Assembly (NCBI GenBank): GCA_947179155.2
Contig: OX359278.1
Span: 15,271,496-15,335,495, forward strand
Direction: 5' to 3'
Origin: Hedera helix
Taxonomy: Eukaryota > Streptophyta > Magnoliopsida > Apiales > Araliaceae
Length of the DNA: 64,000 bases
Shown: positions 22,375-33,862 of the stretch, piece by piece
Layout of the letters: every line of letters begins with the position of its first letter
Numbering within the stretch: the stretch's first letter is position 1
The notes under the pieces: generated by a model
The model's input: only the letters and a program-made list of their open reading frames with translations
Database searches by the model: none
Told to the model about the DNA's origin: nothing
Translations under genes and position numbers: made by a program

Positions 22375-24574
22375 TATGACGCCCCCAAATCCGAGTTCCT
22401 TAAATCCTGGGTTCGGTGCTCACGGTACAACATCCAACACACATCTATCTACTCATTCAATATTAATCACAACGTTAAATACGTTGTTCATCATACAAAA
22501 CACCATTATCCCAAGTTAACTAACCTTTAAATTACAAAACACTGAATTTAACAAAAAGTTTACATGGCAAAGTAAACCAACAGACAGTAAATAATCTACT
22601 CATTTACTTTCCTTTTTCCCTTGCCTTTCTTGGAACCTTCCGAAGACTTGGGCTTGACTGAAAAGTTTATTTTAGGTAAGTGTGAGCAACCAATGGCTCA
22701 ACAAGTATATAAACAGTGTATGGCATTAAAATCATGAATATAGATAACGTTTCTAAAAAATTTCAATAATTAAACAACAATTGAGGACAGCTTGAATAAA
22801 GATGCATGTGCATTTACTTTAGATTTCTAGATGAGGAATTTTCATGCCCTAGATACACAAGTCATGATATTTTATTTCCCAATTCAACAAATTTTAAAAT
22901 TAAAAAAGACCTAAAGTTAGGGATTTATTAATAGGTAATGTTGCACCAAGACCCAACCAAAGGGCCACTGCGGTACCAATTAAAAAGATGGTTGTCACTA
23001 CTAGATGACAAAATGGATTTTGGAATTTATTAACATTCACTAAAAAGGGTTTGATTGACCTTGAACTTTGTTAAGACTATTGACATTTATAAGGAATGAT
23101 AATAACCAATAGTCATAAGACCGATATCGTTAAGACTATTAGCAATTTATATAACAATTGATAATAATTAAATATGTGTACTCTGGGAGATCAGCCCGTC
23201 GTACGAAAACATTGTGCACAATATAAAAACATCTAGAGACGCAACCATGTCATATAGGAATTATATCCAATTTTGTAACTCTTAACCCCTACTATAAAGG
23301 TTGTTTATTTCATCTTTCTCAGATACCGTGTGACGCCCCCAAATTCGGGTTCCAAATACCCGGATCCGGTCATCACGATCCAATACAAACATTCACCTCT
23401 AAACAACATACAATAACTAAATGCGGAATAATAAACATATTCTGTTCATTCAAAAGGTATTACTAGTCCCAAGATACGATAACCTTACACAAAAGTACAC
23501 AAATACCCTTAATAAAGTACTTAGGGTTTATATTACATAACAATTAATTTAATTAACTACAGGGCTGCATCTCGAAGTCTATTACTTCATCTTTTCTTTA
23601 CCCTTGTTCTTTCCCGAAGTCTCGGGTTGCACTGCAATAAGGTTTCATAATATAGCAAGAGTGAGCAACTAGTTTGCTCAACAAGTTTAAATAACAACAA
23701 GGAACAATATATCATGAATGAAAGGGAATAGCTGAACAATTCAATAATGTGAATAACATAAGCAGGAATAATAATTTGCTTTTAAAATTAGGATAGTCAA
23801 ATAGACTATGAACTATAAATATCCACTGGAGTCAATAGCAGGTTGACCCAATGGTTACTACCAGAAATATGTACCCGAGGGGATCAGCCTCAGTACAATA
23901 TGTGTATGCATAACATTTAATTTCCGTATTTTTGTACATAATATTAGATACAGGGTACTCCCCTATAATAAAGGAGTTTTCATAATAGTCTAAGAATCCG
24001 CATCTTCAATGATTTGGATAGCTTTTAAAATCTTTAACATAAATGTCTAGCCGAACAATGGCTTAGACCTACTTTGAAAAGTTCTTTAAACAATAGAACA
24101 ATAATTAAGTACAAGTCAATGACTGTACAATCTCAAGTGCAACAAGTGCGAATAACAATAATATCGATGTGGATTAATTGTAAAGTAATTAAACCACTCA
24201 AAGCATGCTTGGAAATAACAATTCAAGCTTAAATAAATAATTTGCTCAATGAAATGAGTTTAGAGATAAGGAACTTGCATGTCTGCTCAGCTACAATATA
24301 TGTCTAGCTTTAACTAACTGGTTTTGAAAAGACCTAACATTAATAAAGTTGGTCTAATAATTAGTACGGCGTATTTGCACAACTATACGCTCACTAAGGT
24401 ACTTATTTATCATATAAGTACTAACACATAATTTACGTTAGTCGAAATAATATTATTAACCTTATAGACCCTCAATCAAATTAGGTTAATAATTTAATAA
24501 GTTAGAAAATATTTTTCTTAAGCGTTGGACACTTATTAAACTCTTAAACAACTTATTACAATTGTTTAATTAAA

Positions 24575-25200
24575 GTATAATTAAATTAAATTTATTTTAT
24601 TAATTCAATCTCTATTTAATTACTATTTAATCTTGGTTAAATAGAAATTAATTAATTAACTCTAGCTATTATTTAAAATAAATAATAACTAATTGTACTT
24701 ACTTATTATTTAATCATAATTAAATAATAAATAATTATTGATTCATTTTAACCTTCTTTAATTTAATATAAATCAACTAATAGTTAACTAAGTAATTAAC
24801 CTTACCTATTATTTAATTTAAGGAAATTAAATAATAGTTTACTCATTTTAATCCTCTTTAATTATTATTTAATGTCAATTAAATAATAATTAATTATTTA
24901 ATTAATTTTAATTATTGTTTAAGATTAAATAAAATAAAATTTATTTATCCTTATTTATTATTTAAATTAAATAACTTAATTTCCCTTAATAATTATTTAA
25001 TGATAATTAAATAATAATTAATTACTTAATTATCCTTATTTATTATTTAATAATAAATAGTTAATTTATAAATTTTTATATCTTCTTTAATTATTATTTA
25101 ATGGGAATTAAATAATAATTGCTAATTTATCTCCTTTATTTATTATTAACATTTTAAATAATAAATAACTAATAAATTTATTTAACTTAACCATGATTTA
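24575..25200. repeat. AT-only palindromic tandem array within the long LTR
   Basis: About 0.6 kb is built from variants of TTATTATTTAATnnnAATTA followed by AATAATAATTAATTA, spaced roughly 80-110 bp apart. Each unit is a hairpin whose arms are TTATTATTTAAT and its complement, with short CCTTATTTATTATTTAA linkers. Almost no G or C is present. Confidence 0.8.
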
Positions 25201-25382
25201 GCTAACTAGATTAATAATTAAAATATTCAAATATTAAACTTAATTAAGAATATCCTCCCCAATATCATTTTTGAATTATTATTATTTTTGTTATAATTTT
25301 AAATTAGTTTTTAAATATTTAAATTTATTAAATTAAACTCAAATGACATTTCTGTAAATAAGTTGAAAACTGAACCGAGGGC

Positions 25383-25612
25383 AAAATCGTAATTTCGCCG
25401 AGAAAAAACACGGAGGGGCAGTTTGGTAATTTCGCGAAAACTGGGCTCGCGCATTGCGCGCGTTATCCGTAAGCAGGCCCAAAACGGTGCCGTTTTGGAG
25501 CCCGAGCTGTTGGCCTCCGCGCGTAACGCGCGGAGTAAATTTTTATTCTACCAAACGACGCCGTTTTGTCTCCGCGTTTTCTATGAACTGTGGTCCGCGC
25601 ATTGCGCGGAAA
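25383..25612. other. CpG-rich block within the long LTR
   Basis: In an otherwise extremely AT-rich LTR this stretch carries dense CpG. Repeated motifs include CGCGCATTGCGCG (25448 and 25597), ACGGTGCCGTTTTGG and ACGACGCCGTTTTGTC, and a TCCGCGCGTAACGCGCGGA palindrome. Confidence 0.75.
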
Positions 25613-27841
25613 CCTTTAATTTTAATTTTTCCTTTGCAGAATGTGAACAGTGTCCGACAATACCCATTTTAAATAAAAATATACCATCAAGTAAGCTTTA
25701 AATCCTCAATAAAAATCCAAAAAAATTACCAATCACTTAATATCAATTTATAACATGAAAATTTAATTTTTCATGATTTAATATCATTCTTTTTTTATAA
25801 AAATTTTTACGTCACATAAACTACCATAAATCATAACTTTTTGTATATAACTCTATTTTGAGTGATTCAAACTTTGTTTTTCTCATGATTTAATGTTCTA
25901 TAATATTAGAACATCAAACCTAAGTTTTATAAAAATATTTTTTTGTCATAAATTCCAAAACTTGTTTATACACTACTAAACATATATTTTAGCATACAAA
26001 ATATACCAAAATACAAACCAAGCATATTAAACTCAAGTATGGCATAAATATTACTACCACACATTATTAACTATATTAACATATTTGTACTAACATGATA
26101 ATTTATTTAATTTAAAAACAAAATTAGATTTAGAATAACCATTACCTTGATTTAATAGCTATTCTCCTTTTTCTTCCAAAATATGTTGTGAATCTTGAAG
26201 ACATAAACCAAGAACTCCTTCTCTTCTCTTGGTATTTTGCTCTCAATATTTTCTTACACTTACAAATGCTCTCTAGCTCTCTCTTTAGTTTGAAAATAAA
26301 AGATGAAAATGACTTTCAAAAACTACTAAATTGTAAGTATACTTACAATGGGCATAGATATAAAATCTATATCTATCAAATTTCCATAATGAGGGTAGTT
26401 GGAGACTTGTGCAAGAAATCTAGCTAAGTACTAAGTTGGTGAAAAGAAGAATGGTGTCTATGTACTTTAAAAATAAAACAAGCAATCCTTTTATTAAATA
26501 AATAAAAAATAAAATAAAATAAAAACAAAAAAATCATTTTTTCTCTCTCCTTGCCAAGCATGTCGGCTGATGCAACTTGATTTGTCCCAAAATCAAAGTC
26601 ACTTTCTACTTTTAAATTAATTAATAGTTATATAATTGTTTTTCCAAGTGGGCCAATTATTGGGCTTTATTTAAAATACCAATTGGGCTCCTATTAAAGT
26701 GTTTGAGCTACTAAATTGTCAAATTTTATTATTCTCCACTTGGGCTACTAATTGACTCATGTTGGGCTAATTTAATAATTTACACATTAATTATTCAATC
26801 CATAATTAAATAAATAATTAGATTGAATAAATAATTAAATATTTTAACCCATTAGTATTAAATTACTAAATGGACTAATAAATATTATTATTATTAATAT
26901 TTCATATTATTTACATTAATTAATAATCATATTAATTAATTTATTATATTTAATTAACTCATTATATTCAATTTAATTAAATATTTAATTAATGGAAAAC
27001 TTATCAATTATTTTGATATTAAAACTTTAGGGTTTGTTTACTAATTTAATAACATATTAGTTAACCCCCTTTAATTAATTCTAGTAATTAATTACATAAT
27101 CATTTAATTACGTAATTAATTAATCACATAAAAAGATTTAAATAATCTCGTAAAACTAACTCGTTAGAATTTAAATTAATAATTTAATTAATAAAGACGT
27201 GAAAAATCTAGGACATTACATACCGCACCAGTACAATATGATTTAGTTTAGCATTACAAATTATAGAATTCGAATTAACATGGCATCATTGATCTAGTCG
27301 AACAAATGGTTGAACGTCATTCGAATTAACATGGCATCATGGTTGAACGTCATTTTATAACGTTTATGCATTAGAACTTTAAGTTTGTTCAATTATTGAA
27401 CGTCATTTGAAATGCACATAAGTGCGAACATGGCATAACAGATATTGAACTTAGAATAACGAGTTCGAATAAGAATACTTGCACATAATAAAAAAGTGTT
27501 CATAAGTGAAAGAAACTTGCATCAATCATCCTTAATGCTTAGTGTTAATACCTCGCTACTTTTATGGCCTTCATAGTTATAATGTCGGCCCACTAATTAG
27601 TTTTAGATCATAAACTGTTATTCTGATCATTTGACTTCGACACGTGCAAATTTTAATATAATAGTTCGTTTTACTCTTAGCAACACATAAACTTACCATT
27701 GTTCATACTTAGACAGGTTACAAACCTCATAACACGTAGCAACTATCGTCTACTTATACTATTTGACAAGCTTATACACATCGTGCGTGACCATTTATCA
27801 ATCAAGCTTATGCGCATTAACACATATTTATAGTAATCATT

Positions 27842-27845
<4 letters not shown>

Positions 27846-27891
<46 letters not shown>

Positions 27892-27892
27892 T
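27846..27892. repeat. (AT)n(AC)n compound microsatellite
   Basis: About 16 AT units run directly into a short (AC)n run, inside the older long LTR. Confidence 0.9.
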
Positions 27893-30800
27893 AACACATA
27901 TCACATTGATTAATTTCTTTTGATATGTAGCTCATGACGTAGTATTAAGTCTTTAAAACACCCATTAATTTGGTTAATCTTCATATTTCTAGCTAACTTA
28001 GGTTTAGATTACATGTTATATCATTCATGCAAGTCAACTAGCTCACATATAGGCATGCATGACAACCACATGACAAAACACACAAGAATAAAACAACCTG
28101 ACAGCAACAAGATCAAGCGCAACGCTCCTCTGCTTCACAGGTGCGATCTAGTTAAAATTTTGGACAGAAAATTTGAGCGCAGGTTAGCTCGGCCCAGTTT
28201 TCATAAACACAACAAATTTTTGAACTTTTGATGTTTTAAAGCATACAAGCAATATCAATCATTATACAGTTCAAGCATACATCTATTTTCAAATTCCCGT
28301 CATATATTAATGCCTTATTAGTTCATAGTCCCATGCAAAACAAGGTTTGGTTTACTTTATTTGAAATATTAGAATTTAATCATTCAACCCCCTTCTTGAA
28401 ATTCTTTTGTCGAAATGACCTGAGTTTATTAACAAATTCCCAGTCATTGAGTTCAAAAATAAACACTCCCTTAGTTGAAAAACAATCCCTTAACACATTA
28501 CATGATGTTTTGAATTCAACTTAGCATTTATCCATGGTTTCTCCTAAACAAGCATAATATGCATCCCATACATGGATTCCACATAACGTAACTTATATTC
28601 CAAAGTCTCATACTTCATATCACAATAGAAATTCTTTTTAAACAAGCTTTATTCAATATCATTATCAAGTTCATACGCTTGCATGTAAGTCTAGGTTTGA
28701 TACTATTTTATGATGATTGATATGAATAATTCACACAATCTTTTAAAAGAAATCTTTACTAAGGTATTTGAAACTGTTTCTTTGATTTTCAAACTTCATG
28801 TATGAGCATACAATACAACATGTATATCCCTCATGGATTCAAACATGACACTTAGAACACATAGAAACTCATTTGATTTGAAACCAACACTTGGACTAGT
28901 AAAACTTCGAAAAATATTTCATTGAGAACTTATCACAAACATATGGCATGCATATGTTATCTTATCAAATAACTAACCACTTTCAATCATATAACACAAA
29001 ATCTCCAGCCATACATCATCCTTGTATCACTGGGTCCTTCATGACCCCCATACCATAAACAAACTCCCACAACAACAAGCATAACAATGATGAAAAATTA
29101 ACACAAAGAACTAGAAGTGATAAGATAGAATCACTTTTAACCTTAAGTGTGTATTGATTTAGAAAATAAGCTGCTGGGTTCCTTTCTTCTCTTTTGGATT
29201 GCCGTGATCTCTCCTTCTTTCTCTCAAATGATCTCTCTCAGCTATTACACTTACACTTAGAAAGAGAATAAAACAAAGGCTGTGAGGAAATAGGTTGGTT
29301 TATAACACAAAACTGAGCACTCTTCTCCTTCTATTAGATATTTTAAGCTAGCATAACTCCTAATTGACCTCTACACAGCCCTAATCATCACAATTCTTCT
29401 GCCCCAAAAGGGCTGCTTAACTTATGCCTTAAGCCTGCCGAAACTAGCCTCTTGGGCAGGCAAAATGCCATGCACAACTGCACTCTTGGGTGTTGCAAAA
29501 TGGAATGAAGAAATGATCATTCACGTGTACAAGGTTATTGTGCTTGTCTCAATTTGAATGTCATAGCTGATCATTCATACACTTAATTTAATTAAGCATT
29601 TGGGCTACTGAATTTTCCTCTCAATTGGGTCAAGGATTGAGCTTGGTTTGCTTAGAGCTCCTGGGTTTAATTAATTAAAGCATTGGTTTACATAACCAAT
29701 CCATTTAGGCTTGTAACATAAAATGATACCCCAATCACATAAATTTAATAACTTGGGGTCAATAAAAAAATATTAAACCTTTCTCCCATAATCCTAATTA
29801 ATTAATTTAGTTACCCATTTAATTAAGATCATAACACAACTAACCAAGGTCGAGCTTTAAGTTAGTTAATTAAACCATGTCCCATGTAATTAAATAATTT
29901 AAGTCACATGGTCTTACCTTTTATTCCCCAATAAATTAATTAATTCAATTTGTTAGGTCTCAAATCACATAACACATTACTCGTGATCATCACATTTTTA
30001 ATTAAGCTCATGTTGACTTTTCTTTTCATTATTATATATATATGCCACATCATTTCACAAAATAAGTTAACATAATTTTATTTGATTTTTTTTTACAGAC
30101 ACTTCAATAATGATGTCAAATACGCTCGCCGATAAAGATCCCCATCAATGAGACAAAAATATGCACTTTGGTATTTTATCATTTTAGCTTGTAATTTATC
30201 ATAAAGTAGTTTTTCGTCCGCCAAATACTCTAAATATGGTGTAAGCCAACAATTCGATCATTCTATACACTTCATCTCCTTCTTTAAGATATTCGGCTTC
30301 AGCATTTCCAAATATACCGACCCACTAAAAGAATCAGCTTGAGTTGTAGCCAACCTACATAACGCATCAGCTACTATGTTATCGTCCCGATTAATGTTTT
30401 GGAGGGAATAAGACTCAAAGTGCTGTATCAATGTCTTTACTTCTGACAAATACTTAGTCATCCTTTCCCCCGATCTTCATATTCGCATTGTATCTGTTTT
30501 ACCACCAATTGAGAGTCACTAAATATTAAGATGTGTCGCACCTTCAAACCATTCACCAGCCTCAATCCCACCAAGATTACTTAATACTTAGCTTTATTAT
30601 TCGTTGATTTAAACTTAAACCTTATCGTCTGCTTAACTTTAAATCCTTCCGGACTTGCCAAAATAATTCCCGCACCACTTACATCAACAGTCAACGACCC
30701 ATTTACATACAAAGCCCAAGATGTTGAAGAGATCTGCTGCCCCCAGTTATCATCTCCACCGAAGAATCAATCTTTTGGTCCTCTTCACTAAACATGCATT

Positions 30801-32170
30801 CTACCATAAAATTTGCTAACGTCTACCCCTTAATTATTGTTCAGAGCCTATAATCCAACACAAACTAACTCAACTCAACTGTCATGCCACCATTCTTCTT
30901 AACAAATCTAGCTTATCCAGAACTTTCTTCAAAGGTTGGTTAATATAAATCACCACCACCCGACTTTGAAAATAATGTTGAAGCTTCTTGCTTGCAATCA
31001 TCAAAGTATATGCACACTTCTATAAATTTGGATACCTGGTTTTCGCATCCCTTAAAACATGACTAACGTAGTAAACTGAATGATGCAGACTACCTTCCTC
31101 CCGAATTAACACCACCCCGACCACCAATAAACTAACCGTCAAGTATAAATATAAGGGCTTGGATGGCAATGACTTCCACAACAATGGAGCCGAGGATAAA
31201 TACTTCTAAAGTCCATTAGAAATTTTTCTCATTCTTCAGCCCCTTTAAAGTGTCAAAAAAGGGCAAGCACCTTTTTGTCGACCTAGACATAAATCTCTTC
31301 AACGTTGCTACCCGACCTGTAAGACCCCGAATTTTATGAAATACAAAATTTAATTTTTTTTCATATATATTTTTTTTGAAACAGTAAGTGGTTAAATTGA
31401 CAAAGTTAAAAGTTAAGGATGTTATGTGCAAATTATATTATGTCAGACAATATTCGTTTGGTCGGGGAATATTCGTTCTGTCGGAGAATATTCGTACGAC
31501 GGCGCCGTACATTGGTGGACCCCACAACGAATAATTGTCAGATATAGAAAATGACATAAATAATTTTTAAATGGTCAATGGTACTATCACTTTTAATTGT
31601 TAAAATATTCGGTGGTAAAAGAATAGTAATATACGGTATTACAAGTAACACAAGATATTGCACAGTAGCACACGATATTGCACAGTAGCACACGGCATTG
31701 CACAGTGTTTCGTATTATTAAACTGATGGTTATCATGCAATATTTGACTTTATTGTCACATGCACAATAATTCATATTATTAAACTAATAATTGTCACAG
31801 TAGCATATGCACAATAATTCACATTATTGAATCAATAATTGTCATTACACAGTAACATATTCTTTCTTTTACATACTTTCTACATTATTATTATCTCTAT
31901 TATGATGTTAATTAAACAGTTGTATTTCATTATTAATTGACTTGATATCTAACTCAGAGAGCCAACTACACTGTATTTATAACCATTAGTCATAATAATG
32001 AATAAGTGTGAATTATTGTTGAATAATTGAATTGGTAAAGTTATTTGTTTTTATTATAATAAATGATATAAAGTTAGGTGATATAAAGATTAAATGAATG
32101 TTATATATTAAAGATAATGTAATTATTATAGAATTTCAAATGAACGGTGTAGATTGAAGATGATATTTAA

Positions 32171-32300
32171 ATGAATGGTTTAGATTAAGGAAATCTTAAA
32201 AAATGAAATGAATGGTATAGATTAAAGATGATCTTTAAATGAATGGTTTAGATTAAAGAAATCTTAAAAGATGAAATGAATGGTATGGATTAAATTAGAA
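32171..32300. repeat. 68-bp tandem duplication within the solo LTR
   Basis: 'ATGAATGGTTTAGATTAA' at 32171 recurs at 32239. Each is followed by GAAATCTTAAAA and ATGAAATGAATGGTAT. A weaker third relative precedes it near 32140. Confidence 0.8.
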
Positions 32301-32520
32301 AATATTGGTTATGATAAGATTTTTGGCTATAAATACAAGCCTTAACTTAAGGATTTTTCATAAACTTTCTTGCTCATTCTTTCTTTCCCTCTCTAAATAC
32401 TTCTTTGTGTAAGTTCTCTTTAAGTGTGCTTAAGTCATCTTGAGTATTTGTGAAGATCTACAAGTGTACAAGTAGTGTCAAAGTTAATCAACCTCATTTA
32501 AATCAATATCCAGTCACGTA

Positions 32521-33345
32521 TTAAGGTAAGGGATTCTATCTTTTTCATCTTCCACTATTCAAACTTACTACGGTAAGGGATTATCATTCTTTAATTCTCA
32601 AAAATAATACTGTTTCTCTCTTACTCATAAGACGTGTTATTTATTTTCATGTATTAAATTGTGGGAATAACTTTACGGCGCAGATTACTGCCTATTGGTG
32701 AATAACCTTTCGTATTCATTCCTTATTAATTTCTGAGAATAACCTGACTATGCGGATTACCGCATGTTTAGTGAATTACTCTTTATATTCATTTCTTATT
32801 TGTCTCTTGTGGAAATAATTTATCTACACGAATTATCACATGACACTTTTATTACATATTCGTTTGTAATATCATTTTCTTTCATATTCGTAAATGATAT
32901 TATTTTCCTTTATACTCGTAAGGGATTCCATCTTTTCATCTTACACTATTCAAAAGTTACTACGGTAAGGGATTATCATTCTTTGATTCTCGAAAATAAT
33001 ATCCTTTCTCTCTTACTCATAAGATGTGTCATTTATTTCCATGTATTAAATTGTGGGAATAACCTTACGAAGCGGATTACCGCCTGTTGGTGAATAACCT
33101 TTCGTATTCATTCTTTATTAATCTCTGAGAATAACCTTACTGCGCAGATTACCGTCTATTTAGTGAATAACTCTTTGTATTCAATTTTTATTAAATTGTG
33201 GGAATAACTTTACGGCGCGGATTACCGCCTATTGGTGAATAACCTTTCGTATTCATTCCTTATTAATCTCTGAGAATAACCTGACTACGCGGATTACCGC
33301 ATGTTTGGTGAATTACTCTTTGTATTCATTTCTTTTTTTCCTAAA
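32521..33345. repeat. Two-level tandem array within the solo LTR
   Basis: A unit of about 392 bp starting 'GGTAAGGGATTCTATC' is duplicated (TTACTACGG at 32565 and 32957). Within it a sub-unit of about 72 bp, 'GGGAATAAC...GATTACCGC...GTGAAT' ending TCGTATTCATTCC, occurs at about 32663, 32735, 33053, 33125, 33198 and 33270. The second large copy therefore carries four sub-units instead of two. Confidence 0.85.
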
Positions 33346-33673
33346 CATTTCTATTGAACTGTAACCGTTATTCTGAACTGTGGATCTTGAATATCATTTT
33401 TAAATTTTACTCCACATCATGTTGACAATTTGGACATTATTTAAATCTGCACAAAGTAAACTTTCGATACTTATTGTTTATCCTGTTTCTTTTGTTCATC
33501 ATTTGTATCACTGTTATTTGTACTAATCATCAAAAATCAAGCTGTTGTGAATATCTGTGGCCGAAGGCACAGATGCGATATAATTGTTGAACAAGTGATA
33601 GGTTAAAGGCGATATAATAGGTTAAAGGTGATACATCTGTTCGGTGTCTTTTATGACACGTGGTGAAAGTTCT

Positions 33674-33862
33674 CTTTGGCCGTAGTGCAAAGATGAACTG
33701 TTATTTGGTATGATTATGACCAAAGGCTGAATATTGGTATAATCATGACTGTTGGTAATATATTGAATATCTTTGGCCCGTAATGCAAAGATGAACTGTT
33801 GACTTGCATGATTATGACCAGGAACTGGGAATTTATATTATCATGACCAGTGGTATTTAAAA
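33674..33862. repeat. 97-bp tandem duplication within the solo LTR
   Basis: 'CTTTGGCCGTAGTGCAAAG' at 33674 recurs as 'CTTTGGCCCGTAATGCAAAG' at 33771. Both are followed by ATGAACTGTT and a pair of inverted 'ATGATTATGACC' and 'TATAATCATGAC' phrases. A partial copy precedes it near 33558. Confidence 0.8.

Larger units (their letters stand above)
23329..27220 (-). mobile_element. Long solo LTR, 3892 bp, with 5-bp TSD
   Basis: The ends are TGTGACGCCCCCAAATT at 23329 and CTAGGACATTACA at 27220, flanked by the perfect 5-bp duplication TACCG (23324-23328 and 27221-27225). No second LTR or pol coding is inside, so it is a solo LTR. The CT-rich transcribed-region-like stretch near 26160-26300 reads as a leader on the minus strand, giving the orientation. 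Internally it has an AT-only palindromic array and a CpG-rich block, listed separately. The flanking sequence on both sides belongs to a related, older LTR. Confidence 0.8.
22375..29969 (-). mobile_element. Older long solo LTR, interrupted by a younger relative
   Basis: The left end TATGACGCCCCCAAATCCG matches TGTGACGCCCCCAAATTCG at 23329. Further shared blocks are 'GTGAGCAAC...GCTCAACAAG' (22681 and 23663), 'AGTACAATATG', 'TAG(T/C)CGAACAA' and the CT-rich stretch near 29180 (compare 26210). Removing the inner element (23329-27220 plus one TSD copy) leaves about 3.7 kb, close to the 3.9 kb of the inner LTR. The right end TCTCAAATCACA at 29969 is tentative. TAAC occurs at both flanks (22371-22374 and 29970-29973) and may be the target duplication. 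No coding capacity is seen. Confidence 0.6.

Noticed and set aside
25423..25701. Open frame over the CpG-rich block
   Set aside because: It lies inside a solo LTR and results from reduced stop-codon density in GC-rich sequence.
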